Source: Lichina pygmaea
Taxonomy: Eukaryota > Ascomycota > Lichinomycetes > Lichinales > Lichinaceae
Reading direction: 5' to 3'
NCBI GenBank assembly: GCA_963422465.1
Contig: OY730170.1
Location: forward strand, 2,952,379 to 3,016,378
Length of the DNA: 64,000 nucleotides
This document shows positions 30,582 to 42,403 of the stretch, in pieces. The position numbers were made by a program, and so were the translations under genes. The notes under the pieces were generated by a model, which was not told the DNA's origin, made no database searches, and saw only the letters and a program-made list of their open reading frames with translations. Positions within the stretch are counted from its first letter, which is position 1. Each line of letters opens with the position of its first letter.

Positions 30582-33045
30582 TCTTGGCTGGGTCCATACT
30601 CACAGATCTGGGTCAGCCGTCTTCAGTGGTAGACTGAATGATGAGGCCAAGGTACTTGACTTGATGGACTTCAAAGTCACACTTGGAGATGTCAACTTGC
30701 AGGCTTGCATCTTGTAGTCGACTGAGAACAAGCTTGACGTGCTTCCGGTGTTCCTTGAGTGTCTGACTGTAGACAAGAATGTCATCCACATAGGCAGTGC
30801 CAAAGATATCAAGGATGTCAGGTCCCAAAACATCATTGATGTAGTTCTGGAACGTGCTTGGAGTATTGGCAAGACCAAAGGGCATGACAAGGTATTTGTA
30901 GAGGCCTGAGTGTGTGCGGAACGCAGTCTTCCATTCTTCACCTTCCTTCATCCGGATACGGTTGAAGGCACCAACAATATCAAGCTTGGTGTACCACACA
31001 GCTTTGCAAAGCTGGTCTAACATCTCCCGGATCAGTGGCAGAGGGTAACAGTTCTTGATGGTGATAGTGTTGAGTGCTCTGTAGTCTACACAGAAACACA
31101 ATCCACCTTCTGGCTTCTTGACAAAAAGGACTGGTGCAGCAGCAGGTGATGAAGATGCTTGAATGAAGCCCTTGTTCAGGTTCTCTGTCAGGTACTTCTT
31201 GAGAACTTCAAGTTCTTCTCTGCTCATGCTGTACAGAGGTCCAGAGGGTGCCTGGGTTCCTGGTTCTATCTTGATCTTGTGGTCAACTCCTGGGCGTAGA
31301 GGAGGAAGCCTGTCAGCGTTATCCTTGCTGAAGATGTCCAGGAACTTGTGGTACTGAGCAGGGAGAAGTGTGGCAGGATCCACGCGCTTCTTTGGCTTCA
31401 ACGCCTGCTCAATGTCTCTCAGAGAAATACTGAACAACTGGTGATCTGGCTTGGCAGCAAGGAGAGAAAATACGGTAGCATTGATGGGGATTGGCGTGGC
31501 AGAAAAGGGCTTGGGATCCTGAGGCTTTCCAGCAGACGTCTTGGCTTCAAGATCCAAAGAGATTGGATAGCTATTGGTTGACTTGAGGCATGCGGATCAG
31601 CAGTGATCTGACTTGAACATGATTGAGGTGTTTGTCCAATCAATGTGTGGCCTGTGCTTCTGGAGCTATGGCATCCCCAGAATCACATCATAGTGAAAAC
31701 CAGGAGACACAAAGAGAGAGACTTCTTCCTGGTGCACACCATGTGCTGTGGTCATGATTGTCTTGGTGAGATGTGTGGTTTGTGACGTCTTGCCATCAAA
31801 CAATCGCAATGTGCGTGGGTAGGGGAGAGGTTCTTGGTGAAGAGATTGCGCAAAGGAAGCACCAATGCAGCCAAATGCTGAACAGCCAGAGTCAATAAGA
31901 GTATTGCACTTGAATTTCCCATCTAGGATACAAGGAAGAAACAAGTACTTGCTGTCTAATTACTGGTCTGGAGACAGATAGCCAATATGGAGATTCTTTT
32001 CATGTCCTTGGGCGCGACGACAACCAAGGACTACTTGTTTTCCAACTCTGGAGTAGTCTCAACAGTGGCAGACTTGGTGGTGGTTGTGGTGGTGGCAACA
32101 ACAGGCATACTTTTCACTGGACAGAAGGTTGAGACGTGACCTTGGTTCCCACAGTAGAAGCAGAGGCCTTTGCTTCGGCGATGTTCTCGCTCTTCTGGCG
32201 TCAGCTTAGAGCGGCTGAGATCTATAGTAGGACTTGGTGGCTGTGGCGTGAAGGCTGGCTTGATGAACCCTGGACGCAGAACTGAAGCTCCTGACTGTGG
32301 AACTGAGGCTTGGGTGGGAGGTGCTTGACGTGGACGGCGAGAGTTGGCAGAAGTGGCACGCAACTGGTTGTCCTGCAGCTGGCATTCCTCAACAAGCTTC
32401 TGATAGCTGATGTCCTTGAGGTTGATGCTGACAAGCTGCTTGGCAAGCTCTTCAGAGACAGCGCATCGAAGATGGCACTTCAAGACCTTGTCGTTGAAGC
32501 CTGTGTGTGGAGTATACTGATTGAACTCTGTGAAGAACTCGGCAAAGGAACGGTTGGCCTGACGCAAGGCAATAAGCTTCCTCTGAGCTAGGAACTCTGG
32601 GTCTGGGTCGGAGAAGACGTTCCGGAGATCTTGGACAATGTTGTACCAGTCAATGTACTGGCCAGCCGTGATCTTAGCTGAGATGTAGGACTGCGCAGTG
32701 CCAGTCGTGCGTGAAAAGACGTACGCAATCCACGATGTTTCTGTGGGGTACCGGTCAGCGTTGAGCGTCATCTTGAGTGACAGTGACGTGATGAAGCTCT
32801 CAAGCTTCTCATACGTGATTTCTGTGTTTCCGCCATCGCCACTGAAGATCTCTGGGTCAGCAGTGCGTTCGGACTTGGACTTGGGAGTAGTGTTAGTAGC
32901 TTGAATTCGCATGAACTCTGCAAACATGTTGCGAAGGAACTCATCATTTCCAGCAACTGGCATAGCTTGGTCTGGTTGTTGAGACATGACAAGGACGTGA
33001 ACGTGGCTTGGTGAAGTGTGTTATGGTTGGGTAGGTCTTTTGTAG

Positions 33046-33312
33046 TGTGACGAGGCAATGGCAGAGCAGAACTCAAGCCTAACTGATTCGGTAACCTTGA
33101 CCTGACTTGGCTTGAGACTTGAGACTTGGATTGATGTACAAGACAAAAGACAAGGAAGGAAAAAAGAAAAGAAGAAGAGAAGAAGCTGGGGGAGCATGAG
33201 AAGTTCTTATAGGCAGGGGATACGGCGGAGCAAGCAGGCAACAGTGCAGATGGAACTTCCCGGCAAGGTGTGTGACTTGTGCCAGATATGCAACTGGGCC
33301 AGAACCGTGACA
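33046..33312 (-). repeat. B2 5' LTR
   Basis: 267 bp, partner of 25929-26195, followed by AAGTC. The adjacent primer site (33035-33043, ACAAAAGAC on the minus strand) is complementary to GTCTTTTGT in this LTR (33151-33143). Confidence 0.95.
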
Positions 33313-33534
33313 AAGTCTTGTTCTCAGACTTTTATTTGAAGGTGTGTGATCTGTGACTTTGATATGCCAGTGATCTCTGGAATGCAGGTGTATGAATAGC
33401 CATCTTCTGCCAGAGAAAGGACATGCCGTGGATCTACTCTCCAACTGAGTAGTATTTCTTTACCATGACATGTATAGGTGGAGGACAGAGACAATGTTGA
33501 GAACTGAAAATTCTCACCAATATACGCTAACCAC

Positions 33535-33602
33535 CAAAAAAAGTCCTGAGACCACCAAAATTTTTACGGCCGCACTACATCTGAAACCGACATACGTATG
33601 TA
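33535..33602 (-). repeat. Right arm of the 68-bp inverted repeat
   Basis: Reverse-complement partner of 25682-25749. The 217 bp between B2 and this arm contain no gene. The arm is followed by a GTAC- and TACG-rich stretch (33600-33670) that leads into the promoter of the decarboxylase gene. Confidence 0.5.
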
Positions 33603-33847
33603 CTCGTATGTACTACGGTACTCCGTACGGTACAGTACCGGTACAGACTACCGTACATGCTTACGTCATGCCAGTACTCGTAGACATCCGTGGGCAGCTC
33701 CCACAGGAATCAATCGACTCCGTACTCGTAGGTCCTAAGAACTCACCATGAGGAAGACTCTATCATTGCGCATCTCCGCACAGACTGGATAACTGGTGAC
33801 TCGTATCATCATCTTGGGCCGGTGTGTCACTAGCTCTGTTTTGATCA

Positions 33848-35627
33848 ATGGACTCCCAACAGTTCAGAAAAGCGGCTCATGCAGCCGTCGACGAAAGTAC
33901 GGCACGGAGACCACATCGTCCTCGACGCAGTGCTGATGGAAGGCTACGTAGTCATTGACTACTATAATACCATAGAAGTACGCAACGTGCTACCCGATGT
34001 CGAGCCTGGATATCTTAGGAAGCTCCTGCCGGACGCTGCACCAGAGGAAGGAGAGTCATGGGATGAGATCCAACGAGACATCTCGTCGAAGATCATGCCA
34101 GGCCTGACGCACTGGTGGGTGCGGGCATGCAATGCCATCTCGATCCATCCGTCCTATTCCTGAATCGTAATAGGCAGTCTCCAAATTTCATGGCGTTCTT
34201 TCCCTCGGCTTCCAGTTATCCGGGCATCCTTGGCGAGCTCTACTCGGCTGCGCTTACGGGCCCAGCGTTCAATTGGATATGCTCGCCTGCCATCACGGAG
34301 TTGGAGACCATCGTTCTGGACTGGCTGGCCAAAGCCCTCCATCTGCCAAGCTGCTTCCTTTCTACTGGCCAGGGTGGCGGCGTGATCCAGGGTTCGGCAT
34401 CGGAGGCGGTGGTTACGGTGATGGTAGCGGCCCGAGATCGGTACCTAAAACGTACCACGGCTGACCTGGCGGATGACAAGAAGGAGAGCGCCATCGCGGC
34501 GAAGCTCGGGAAGCTGGTGGCGATTGGGAGCGAGCTGTCTCATAGCTCGGTTCAAAAGGCCGCCATGATCACTGGAACGAAATACCTGTCTGTACCCGCA
34601 GGGAAGAAAGACGATTATAGGATGACGGGCCAGAGCCTCAGAGAGCTGCTCGAACTTTGCGTCGATCAAGGCCTCGAGCCTTTCTTCCTCACCGCCACCC
34701 TGGGAACAACGGCCACCTGTGCCATTGACGACCTCGGGGAAATAGCCAAGGTGGCGAAGGAGTTTCCTGACCTGTGGACACATGTTGATGCTGCCTATGC
34801 GGGAGCAGCGCTGGTATGCGAAGAGTATCAACACCTGACCGACCACTTGGCCAGCTTCGACAGCTTCGACATGAACATGCACAAGTGGTTGTTGACCAAC
34901 TTTGATGCCAGGTTAGCGGCGGTCGGCACCTGTTGCTCTTACCCGGCACTTTCGCTGATCGTTCTGCATCAGCTGTCTTTACATCAAGAACCGCGTAGAT
35001 CTGATTGGTGCGCTCTCCATCACGCCGTCCTACCTTCGAAACGAGCACTCCGAGTCTGGGCTGGTCATTGACTATCGGGACTGGCAAATCCCACTTGGCA
35101 GACGATTCCGAGCGCTCAAGATCTGGTTCGTCCTGCGCTGCTACGGCACCGAAGGCCTCAAGGCGTACATCAGAAAGCACGTCCAGCTGGGCGAGATGTT
35201 TGCTTCTCTCCTCGCCTCTCGACCCGACATCTTCCGAATCTTGACCAAGCCGGCCTTTGCGCTCACCGTCTTTGCGGTCGTACCTCCATCGCACTCCTCC
35301 TCGGTGACCGGGGCAACTCAGAGGTATCCACTTGCTCAAGGACAGCCCACGCCACCGGGCCCTGATGCCACAGCAGAAGAGAATAGCGCTGCCAACGAGA
35401 TGACGAAAGAAGTACGCGACCGAATCTTCAACCGCAAAGATCTTTTCCTGACAGCGACCCTCGTCGACGGGCAGCATGCCATTCGAGTCGTCAGCGGCAA
35501 CGCACGCACGGAGGAGAAGTATCTGAGGCGAGCGTTTGAGATCATCGTCACAACAACCGAGGAGGTTCTCCGCCACCGTGCTCATGGTAACAGACCCGAC
35601 GAGGATGGTCCGAAAAGTGTAGAGTGA
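33848..35627 (+). CDS. Aromatic-L-amino-acid decarboxylase (PLP group II)
   Basis: Exons 33848-33896, 33952-34114, 34174-34911 and 34973-35627 give 534 residues; the three introns are 55, 59 and 61 bp, and at least two show CTGAT-type branch points. The family removes the carboxyl group of tryptophan, tyrosine or DOPA to give the amine, using pyridoxal phosphate in the cytosol. The N-terminus (MDSQQFRKAAHAAVDEIIDY), the LPDVEPGYLRKLLPD block, SPNFMAFFPS, the STGQGGGVIQGSASEA segment and the PLP lysine in NMHKW (about Lys308) all match the family. Length is usual. The C-terminal insert (about residues 425-460) is Pro/Ser-rich and probably a surface loop. The exact substrate cannot be told. It starts only about 250 bp from the repeat nest and is convergent with FIS1. 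Confidence 0.93.
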
Positions 35628-36142
35628 CCAGTACGGACGGCAACATGCAGCGTGGGGCCCAATATATGGAACATCTAGAGCGTATGGAGCATGTTGGGCT
35701 GGGAGATCTATGTCGAGGACGACGAGTCTGGCCAGGAAATCCTCTCATGACAATCCTTGCCAGCAAAGCCATGTCAAGAAACCAAGCACGGCCACCTCCC
35801 GAGCCCGCCCGGACGCACGAGGGCTCGTCGTCTGCCCGGCCCTGTGCTCACTTGCCATATCAGTCAAGAGGAGTGCTTCAACATCTTCGACTACCAATCC
35901 ATCAATGATTTTACGCCACTCGAACGCTGTAGCACCGTGCCGTACAGTATTTCTGACTTTACAGTCGTGTGGCTCTGATACTGTTTATATGTCAGGCCTG
36001 CTCTCCGCAGCTTGCGAGCCACGAGGGCCCTAACGTTCGGTCGCCAAGATGACCGCCGATAATTAATATTCGACTGACTTGTACAATGAGTATGACGTGG
36101 AGACGACGAGAATTGCGTTCTGCACGGCCCGGCTTCTGGGGC
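35628..36142. other. Intergenic, convergent 3' ends
   Basis: 515 bp between the stops of the decarboxylase and FIS1. I see no convincing gene, RNA or repeat. Confidence 0.6.
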
Positions 36143-36835
36143 CTATCTCCTGCGGCCCATGCCCTTAAAGAGTACGCCTCCGACGACGCCAGCGGCGACG
36201 GCGAGACCGCCGACGATGGCGACCCCGATCATGCCCTCCTTGGCAACCTTGTCGTCGATCAGAGACTGCAGGCTGCTGGCCTGGAGGTTTTTTGGCTCAT
36301 GATCCAGCAGGCTTTCGTTGTATCGACGGGCCTCGGCGTAGTTCCCGAGTCGGTAGTTCCCCAGCGCCAGGTAGTACAGGCATTCTCGTCTCCGCTCGGG
36401 CGAGTCGCGGTAAATGTCCGACAGCAGCTGCACACCAGTTTGTTGTTCCTGCCGCGAGTTGGATTTGATCAAACCCTGCCAACGGCAGATTTCAGTTCAC
36501 GTGTTCGGAGCTCGACAGCATATCTGGACTCGTACCCATGCGTAGTTGAACCTTGTCTGCACGCTGACGAATTCGCCCTCTTTCTGATACTGGCTGCGAA
36601 GTACTTGCAACTCCTCTGGTTTGAGTGGACTGCGACAGAACGAGTGAGTCTTTCCCCCCGACATCTCTGCATATATGTTGGGCCGTTGAGCAGAGCTCAT
36701 GCCACCTCATCGTCGTGCTGTACTGACCTCTCTGCGTCAGCGGCATCTGAAGTGACATGAGTCTTGTTAGCATTACACCATGGCGTCACAGCGTAGGGAA
36801 TGCCTGCAAAGCCTACATGGGAGATCGTTCGCCAT
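36143..36835 (-). CDS. FIS1: Mitochondrial fission 1 protein FIS1
   Basis: Minus-strand exons 36835-36817, 36746-36728, 36629-36536 and 36475-36143 give 154 residues. FIS1 is a tail-anchored protein of the mitochondrial and peroxisomal outer membrane that recruits the fission machinery. The conserved [15 protein letters not shown] start, the TPR-like helices ([30 protein letters not shown]), and the C-terminal membrane anchor (about residues 128-148) followed by GRRR are all present. The start was chosen because the first two 19-nt exons restore the family N-terminus MANDLPYAADAESP. Introns are 70, 98 and 60 bp. The gene is divergent from GCV2 and probably shares its promoter region. Confidence 0.93.
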
Positions 36836-37302
36836 GGCGGTATGAGAGATTGAAGGGCTGGTCTACAGAAACTGTGGCCACGCCGATGTATGGCTCTGCC
36901 GGCCGGTGTGGAACAGAGTGAGTTTGTTTGTCGGTGGTTAAGCCAGTGGTGCCAGTGTAGGGGAGTGTTCGGTGGAGTCGGTGGACCTTGCTATCGATGG
37001 AGACTCGACCGAAGGTCACGTGTCGATAGCCGTTTCAACGCCACCTGACGCGTGCCACGCCACCCAAATTAGAGTTTGATATTCGGGATAAATCGGAGTG
37101 GCACTCTGCTGGTAGCTTTACGATCCCGTACTCTCCCGCCGCCCGAGCTTGGGCGCACGGGCACAAAGTACGTTATGTACTTTGTGCATGATCTGTGTTC
37201 AGATGCGTTTCAATTAGTAGACGGTGCTTGGAATAGCTCGAGCGGAATCTAGAGCCATCTAAAGCGCGGAGGATCCGAATCTATAGCAGGCGTTGCATCA
37301 GG
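36836..37302. promoter_or_regulatory. Divergent FIS1/GCV2 intergenic region
   Basis: 467 bp between two start codons. It holds one CACGTG E-box (37018-37023) and the self-complementary AAAGTACGTTATGTACTTTG near 37166. No gene is seen. Regulatory use is inferred from position only. Confidence 0.45.
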
Positions 37303-40300
37303 ATGCGAGCTGCTTGTCGCGTCCTCGGGCGTGCCAGATGTCGTGGCGGCGTTGCAAGATGGGCCAAGAGTCCGTGGACCGAACAGCACCATGGGACTCG
37401 CTGTCGTGTGGGAAGCAGACCATTCCATTCTAGTCCGATAAAAGCCAGTGGCGATCTTCAAGATGTTGATGGCTCTTCTTCGTTTGCCCCGTTGGATTCT
37501 TTTGCTCGCAGACATATTGGACCCTCGCCGTCTTCCATACAGGAAATGCTACAGGCCCTCGACCCTCCGACCAAGTCCTTGGATGATTTCGTATCTCAGG
37601 TTGTGCCAGCGGAGATTAGAACCAGCGAAGAGCTGGAGATAGACGGTCCTGAATCTCAAGGGCTTGGCCAGCAGCAGAGAGGTTTCACCGAGAGCGAATT
37701 AATATCCAGGGCACTGGAGATTGCCAAGGCCAACCAAGTCATGAGGAGCTACATCGGCTGCGGCTACGCTGGCACACGTGTCCCTGAGGTCATCAAGAGG
37801 AACGTGCTGGAGAGTCCTGCGTGGTACACGAGCTACACGCCGTACCAGCCGGAGATCAGCCAAGGTCGACTGGAATCTCTGTTGAATTTTCAAACAATGG
37901 TCTCGGACCTGACAGGCCTACCCATATCTAATGCGTCCTTGCTGGACGAGCCGACCGCTGCCGCTGAAGCCATGATGCTCTCGTTGAACGCCATGCCCAT
38001 GTCACGGCAGAAGCGGGCCGAGAAGACTTTCGTGGTGTCTCATCTGGTCCATCCACAGACCGTAGCCGTGCTACATTCTCGTGCCCAGGGTTTCGGAGTT
38101 CGGATAGAAGTCGCCGATGTCCTTGCCGATGGCTGTCGTGCCGTCGAGGGTGCTGGTGAAAGCCTCGTTGGCGTCCTGGTGCAGTACCCGGATACCGAAG
38201 GCGGTGTCGAGGATTTCCGCCGTCTCTCCGAGATCACGCACGAGCTGGGATCCACGTTTTCGGTAGCGACGGATCTGCTGGCTTTGACCGTACTGACGCC
38301 GCCGGGTGAGTTTGGCGCGGATATCGCCTTTGGAAATGCTCAGCGCTTCGGTGTGCCTTTCGGATATGGCGGGCCGCATGCGGCCTTCTTTGCGTCCAGC
38401 GAGCAGCATAAACGCAAGATTCCAGGGCGCATGGTTGGAATGTCGAAGGACAGACTCGGAAACCGAGCCATGCGACTGGCCCTCCAGACCCGAGAGCAGC
38501 ACATCCGGCGGGAAAAGGCCACCAGCAACATCTGCACGGCGCAGGCTCTCCTCGCCAATATGAGCGCTCTATACGCCGTATACCACGGCCCCGAGGGCTT
38601 GAAGGCAATCGCCGCGAAGATCATCGCCAACGCCCGGATCCTGGAAGAAGCGATCAGAGCGCTCGGATTCGACACGGGCTCGAGGGGGAAGGGAGAAGAC
38701 GGAAGGACCGTCTTCGACACCATCGTCGTGGATGTCGGCCAAGGCAATGCTGCACGCATCGCTGATTGGGCAGTGCTCAACAGAAAGGTCAACCTGCGGT
38801 CTCTCGATGACCGCAGATTGGGCGTGACGGTCGATGAGACGGTCGACAAGCAGGATCTGGAGGACATCGTGTCAATATTCCAGCAATTCTCGTCTCACAA
38901 GCCCAAGATATCGGTCGACGATCTAGCTCATAAACTGAAGACCGGTTCGACCAGCATGTCCCTATCGATTCCTGCCGCCCTCAAGAGGAAATCGCGCTAC
39001 ATGACCCACCCGGTCTTCAACTCGTATCATTCAGAGACCGAGCTACTCCGATACATCCACCTCCTCCAATCCCGTGACCTATCCCTGACTCACTCGATGA
39101 TCCCCCTCGGCTCGTGCACGATGAAGCTCAACGCGACAACCGAGATGGTGCCGATATCGTGGCCCGAGTTTGCCTCGATCCACCCTTTCGCGCCGGTCGA
39201 ACAGGCCAAGGGCTATGCGACCTTGATCCGTGAGCTCGAGGAGGACCTGGCACGGATCACGGGGTTCGATGCCATGACGCTGCAGCCTAACTCGGGCGCG
39301 CAAGGCGAGTTCGCGGGACTGCGGATCATCAGGAAGTACTACGAGTCGCAGCCTGGGGCCAAGCGAGACATCTGCCTGATACCCGTATCCGCACATGGTA
39401 CCAATCCAGCGAGCGCCGCCATGGCCGGCATGAGAGTGGTCGCCGTCAGATGCGAGCCTGGAACGGGTAATCTGGACATGGAGGATCTCCGGGCGAAATG
39501 CGAGAGGCACGCGGAGAACCTCGGAGCCATCATGATCACGTACCCGAGCACCTTTGGCGTTTTCGAGCCTCACGTCAAGAAGGTGTGCGACATTGTCCAC
39601 GCCCACGGCGGCCAGGTCTACATGGACGGCGCGAACGTGAATGCCCAGATTGGGCTCTGCACTCCGGGCGAAATCGGGGCCGACGTGTGTCACTTGAACC
39701 TGCACAAGACGTTCTGCATCCCCCACGGCGGCGGAGGTCCTGGAGTAGGCCCCGTGGGGGTCAAGAAGCATCTGGCGCCATACCTTCCCGGACATCCCTT
39801 CGTCAAGGTTGGGGGCGACAGGGCGATTGCGCCGGTCAGCGCAGCGCCGTGGGGAAGCGCCGGAATCTTGCCGATCAGCTGGGCTTATATCAAGATGATG
39901 GGTATGTGATCGACCTGCACAGGTCGCATGTCCACGCTAACTTGCGCCAGGCGGACCTGGCCTGACTCATGCCACGAAGATCACCCTGCTCAACGCCAAC
40001 TACATCCTCTCTCGACTCTCGCCGCATTACCCGATCCTCTACACAAACCCGTCCGGACGCTGCGCGCACGAGTTCATCCTGGACGTCCGAAAGTTCAAGG
40101 AGAGCGCTGGCGTCGAGGCGATCGACATTGCCAAACGGCTGCAGGACTACGGCTTCCATGCGCCGACCATGTCCTGGCCCGTGGCCAACACCCTCATGAT
40201 CGAGCCAACCGAGTCCGAGAGTAAGGCGGAGATGGACCGCTTCTGCGACGCGCTCATCGAGATCCGAAAGGAAATCAAGGCGGTCGAAGACGGGGAGCAG

Positions 40301-40620
40301 CCTCGAGATGGCAACGTACTCAAAATGGCACCACACACCATGGTCGACCTGCTGGGCAAGGGCTGGAACAGAACCTACGAGCGAGAGACGGCCGCTTATC
40401 CCTTGTCGTGGCTCAGGGAGAAGAAGTTCTGGCCCAGCGTCACGAGACTGGACGATGGTAGGTTCTATCCGACATTGAGTAGTCCGGGGCGTCAAAGCTG
40501 ACCCTGGTTTTTTTTTTTTTTGTTTCAGCTTACGGTGATATGAATCTCTTCTGCACATGTTCGCCTGTCGAACCCGAGGACAGCAGCATCACCGGCGCAG
40601 CAGCACCGGCACCGACATAG
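37303..40620 (+). CDS. GCV2: Glycine dehydrogenase (glycine cleavage P protein)
   Basis: Exons 37303-39901, 39951-40457 and 40529-40620 give 1065 residues, normal for the mitochondrial enzyme. It decarboxylates glycine and passes the aminomethyl group to the H protein lipoamide in the mitochondrial matrix. The first 50 residues are Arg-rich without acids, fitting a targeting peptide (RPFHSS resembles a cleavage region). [40 protein letters not shown], and the PLP lysine in [16 protein letters not shown] (Lys802) are visible. Intron 1 (49 bp) has GCTAAC; intron 2 (71 bp) ends in a T-rich tract before TTTCAG. The C-terminus [14 protein letters not shown] is typical, followed by a short Ala/Pro tail. 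Divergent from FIS1. Confidence 0.95.
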
Positions 40621-41191
40621 ATTACACGATTCACCTGCTACGAATCCTCTACATCTAATTAGAAAAGGTACCGCGGCGAAGGCTTTGGAGCAATGTTCTC
40701 AACAGCATTGAATCCTGAAACCGCAGGGGAAAGCGGACGGTTGCTCAACATATACCAGTTCTTTTTTCATGGGTCTTAAACCTCGGAGATGTGGCTTCCT
40801 CTTCACGTTCTATGGACTAGATTCAACCGTACTGGATCTGGGCGTGGCACTTCAACATCACCTTGCCGAGTCCCAATCTACAAGACACCATTCCAAAATG
40901 AACATCCAACGATGAAGATTCATGAAGCTGAGGACTCTTTGCAAGTGCCCATCAGACTCAATTTTCCTTCTGCCCCTCCCTCTCCTTCTGGATCCTTTCT
41001 TCACTGCCCGTTAACTTATTTCGACGGAGCGCCGAGCAGGACCAGAACAAGGTGAATGGAGAGGGTCAACTTACTGGTCAGTACAGCACAGCATGGACCG
41101 TTGTGGCCGTGCAAAGACTCTTGAGGCTTGGAAGGTAGAACAATACGAAGATACAGATGGGCCGTTTCAACCCCGAGCGTGAGACATGTAG

Positions 41192-41446
41192 CCATGTGGA
41201 AGCGACACGGCTGTTCGGAACACGGTTTCTGCGAGCTGGGAACGTCTTCGGCCGAGAGCCACGACGAACGGCAGGGTTCAGCATGCGCAGCAAAACCAAC
41301 AGCTGCAACAGAACCAACGCCCCCAACAGCCGCAGCAGTCCCAGCAGCCGCAACAGCCGCAGCGAGAGGCAGAGGTAGAGGCAGGCAACCTACACGCGCA
41401 AGACGTCGTGTATGTGATCGGGCTACTCCTCTATCTCCTACGTTGA
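41192..41446 (+). CDS. Possible last exon: Gln-rich segment with hydrophobic tail
   Basis: An 84-codon frame opening after an acceptor-like ATGTAG. It contains about 35 residues rich in Gln, Asn and Pro, then an acidic patch (REAEVEAGNLHAQD) and a C-terminal hydrophobic end (VVYVIGLLLYLLR). The order low-complexity, acidic, hydrophobic tail is that of a membrane-anchored protein, but I could not find convincing upstream exons and do not recognise a family. It may be chance. Confidence 0.22.
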   Translation, partial: PCGSDTAVRNTVSASWERLRPRATTNGRVQHAQQNQQLQQNQRPQQPQQSQQPQQPQREAEVEAGNLHAQDVVYVIGLLLYLLR

Positions 41447-41582
41447 CCATTGGACACAGCGGAAAGCAACGCACCCGGCGCGAAGAAAACTCTGGCCCAG
41501 GTCGCTCGTCAAGGCATACCGCACAGCTTGATGCTTGATTGGTGACATAGGTCGTATATGTCAGATTCCCCGGGGTTCCGCG

Positions 41583-41607
41583 CGTGTGTGTGTGTGTGTT
41601 CTATTGT

Positions 41608-41654
<47 letters not shown>

Positions 41655-41668
41655 TGTGTTCTATTGAC
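41583..41668 (+). repeat. TG/CA microsatellite
   Basis: About 86 bp of mostly (TG)n, with the longest pure run near 41614-41650 and the interrupter TTCTATTG at both sides. Confidence 0.97.
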
Positions 41669-42403
41669 GACAGTAGAGCAGCTGTTCTCGAGCCACGCCG
41701 CCACCGCCGCAACGCCAGTAGCAACAACGACAGCAGCAGCAACGGCAACAGAGGAGAAGCGCCAACAAAGGGAGAAATCTTCGAGGCCCATACCAATTGG
41801 CGGCAACGACTTTGAGGCTGGGCGAACACACCATCCTTCCCAATCGAGGAATCAGCTAGCCGCGCCTTGGGCATTATGCAGCCATGGACTTGCTCCTGGT
41901 GGAGTGATACAGACTTGCTGATCTCGAGTACGTTGACATAGGACTTTCATCGACACCGTAGGTTTCGACCCTTGTTTCGTGAAATCTACTTCGACGACTC
42001 GGAGCAAGAGTGATTCGAGTTTACCTTCGACGGCTTTTGCATTGAGGCTGGAGCTACCCAATATAAGTAGTGTCGCGCTTTTGAGTGTCGTTGCGCGGCC
42101 CCGCCCGCCATCCGCCCCCTCCCCCTCGCTGGGCCATCTCATACGACTGACCTCGTCGTCCTGACTAAACCGAGCCTACTTTCACCGACTTCCCTAGCCA
42201 TCCGTTCCTCGCAGCAATCGGCCTCTCTCATCTCGACTGCCGCTGCCCTTCTGTACCGGAGTGCGCTTCGTCTCGGATCGTTTTCATATCAAGAACAACC
42301 GGCCGACGACCTTGTTTTCCACGTGCTCCGTAATGCACTGGTCATCCTCATACGACGCGATGGCTTTGCTCGCCGAGATTACTATATGCACTAAGACGGA
42401 GAC

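Larger units (their letters stand above)
25929..33312 (-). mobile_element. Ty3/gypsy chromovirus B2 (interrupted and partly deleted)
   Basis: Second copy of family B on the minus strand with 267-bp LTRs and target duplication AAGTC (25924-25928 and 33313-33317). The chromodomain and end of integrase are at 26196-26974; reverse transcriptase, protease and gag are at 30582-33045. Between them lie LINE L3 and the family A piece A2. The part matching B1 about 20931-22460 (RNase H and most of integrase) is gone. It is broken, with several small breaks plus this loss. Confidence 0.95.

Noticed and set aside
34689-35585. A 298-codon minus frame opposite the decarboxylase
   Set aside because: It is the reverse strand of conserved decarboxylase exons and has no recognisable motif.
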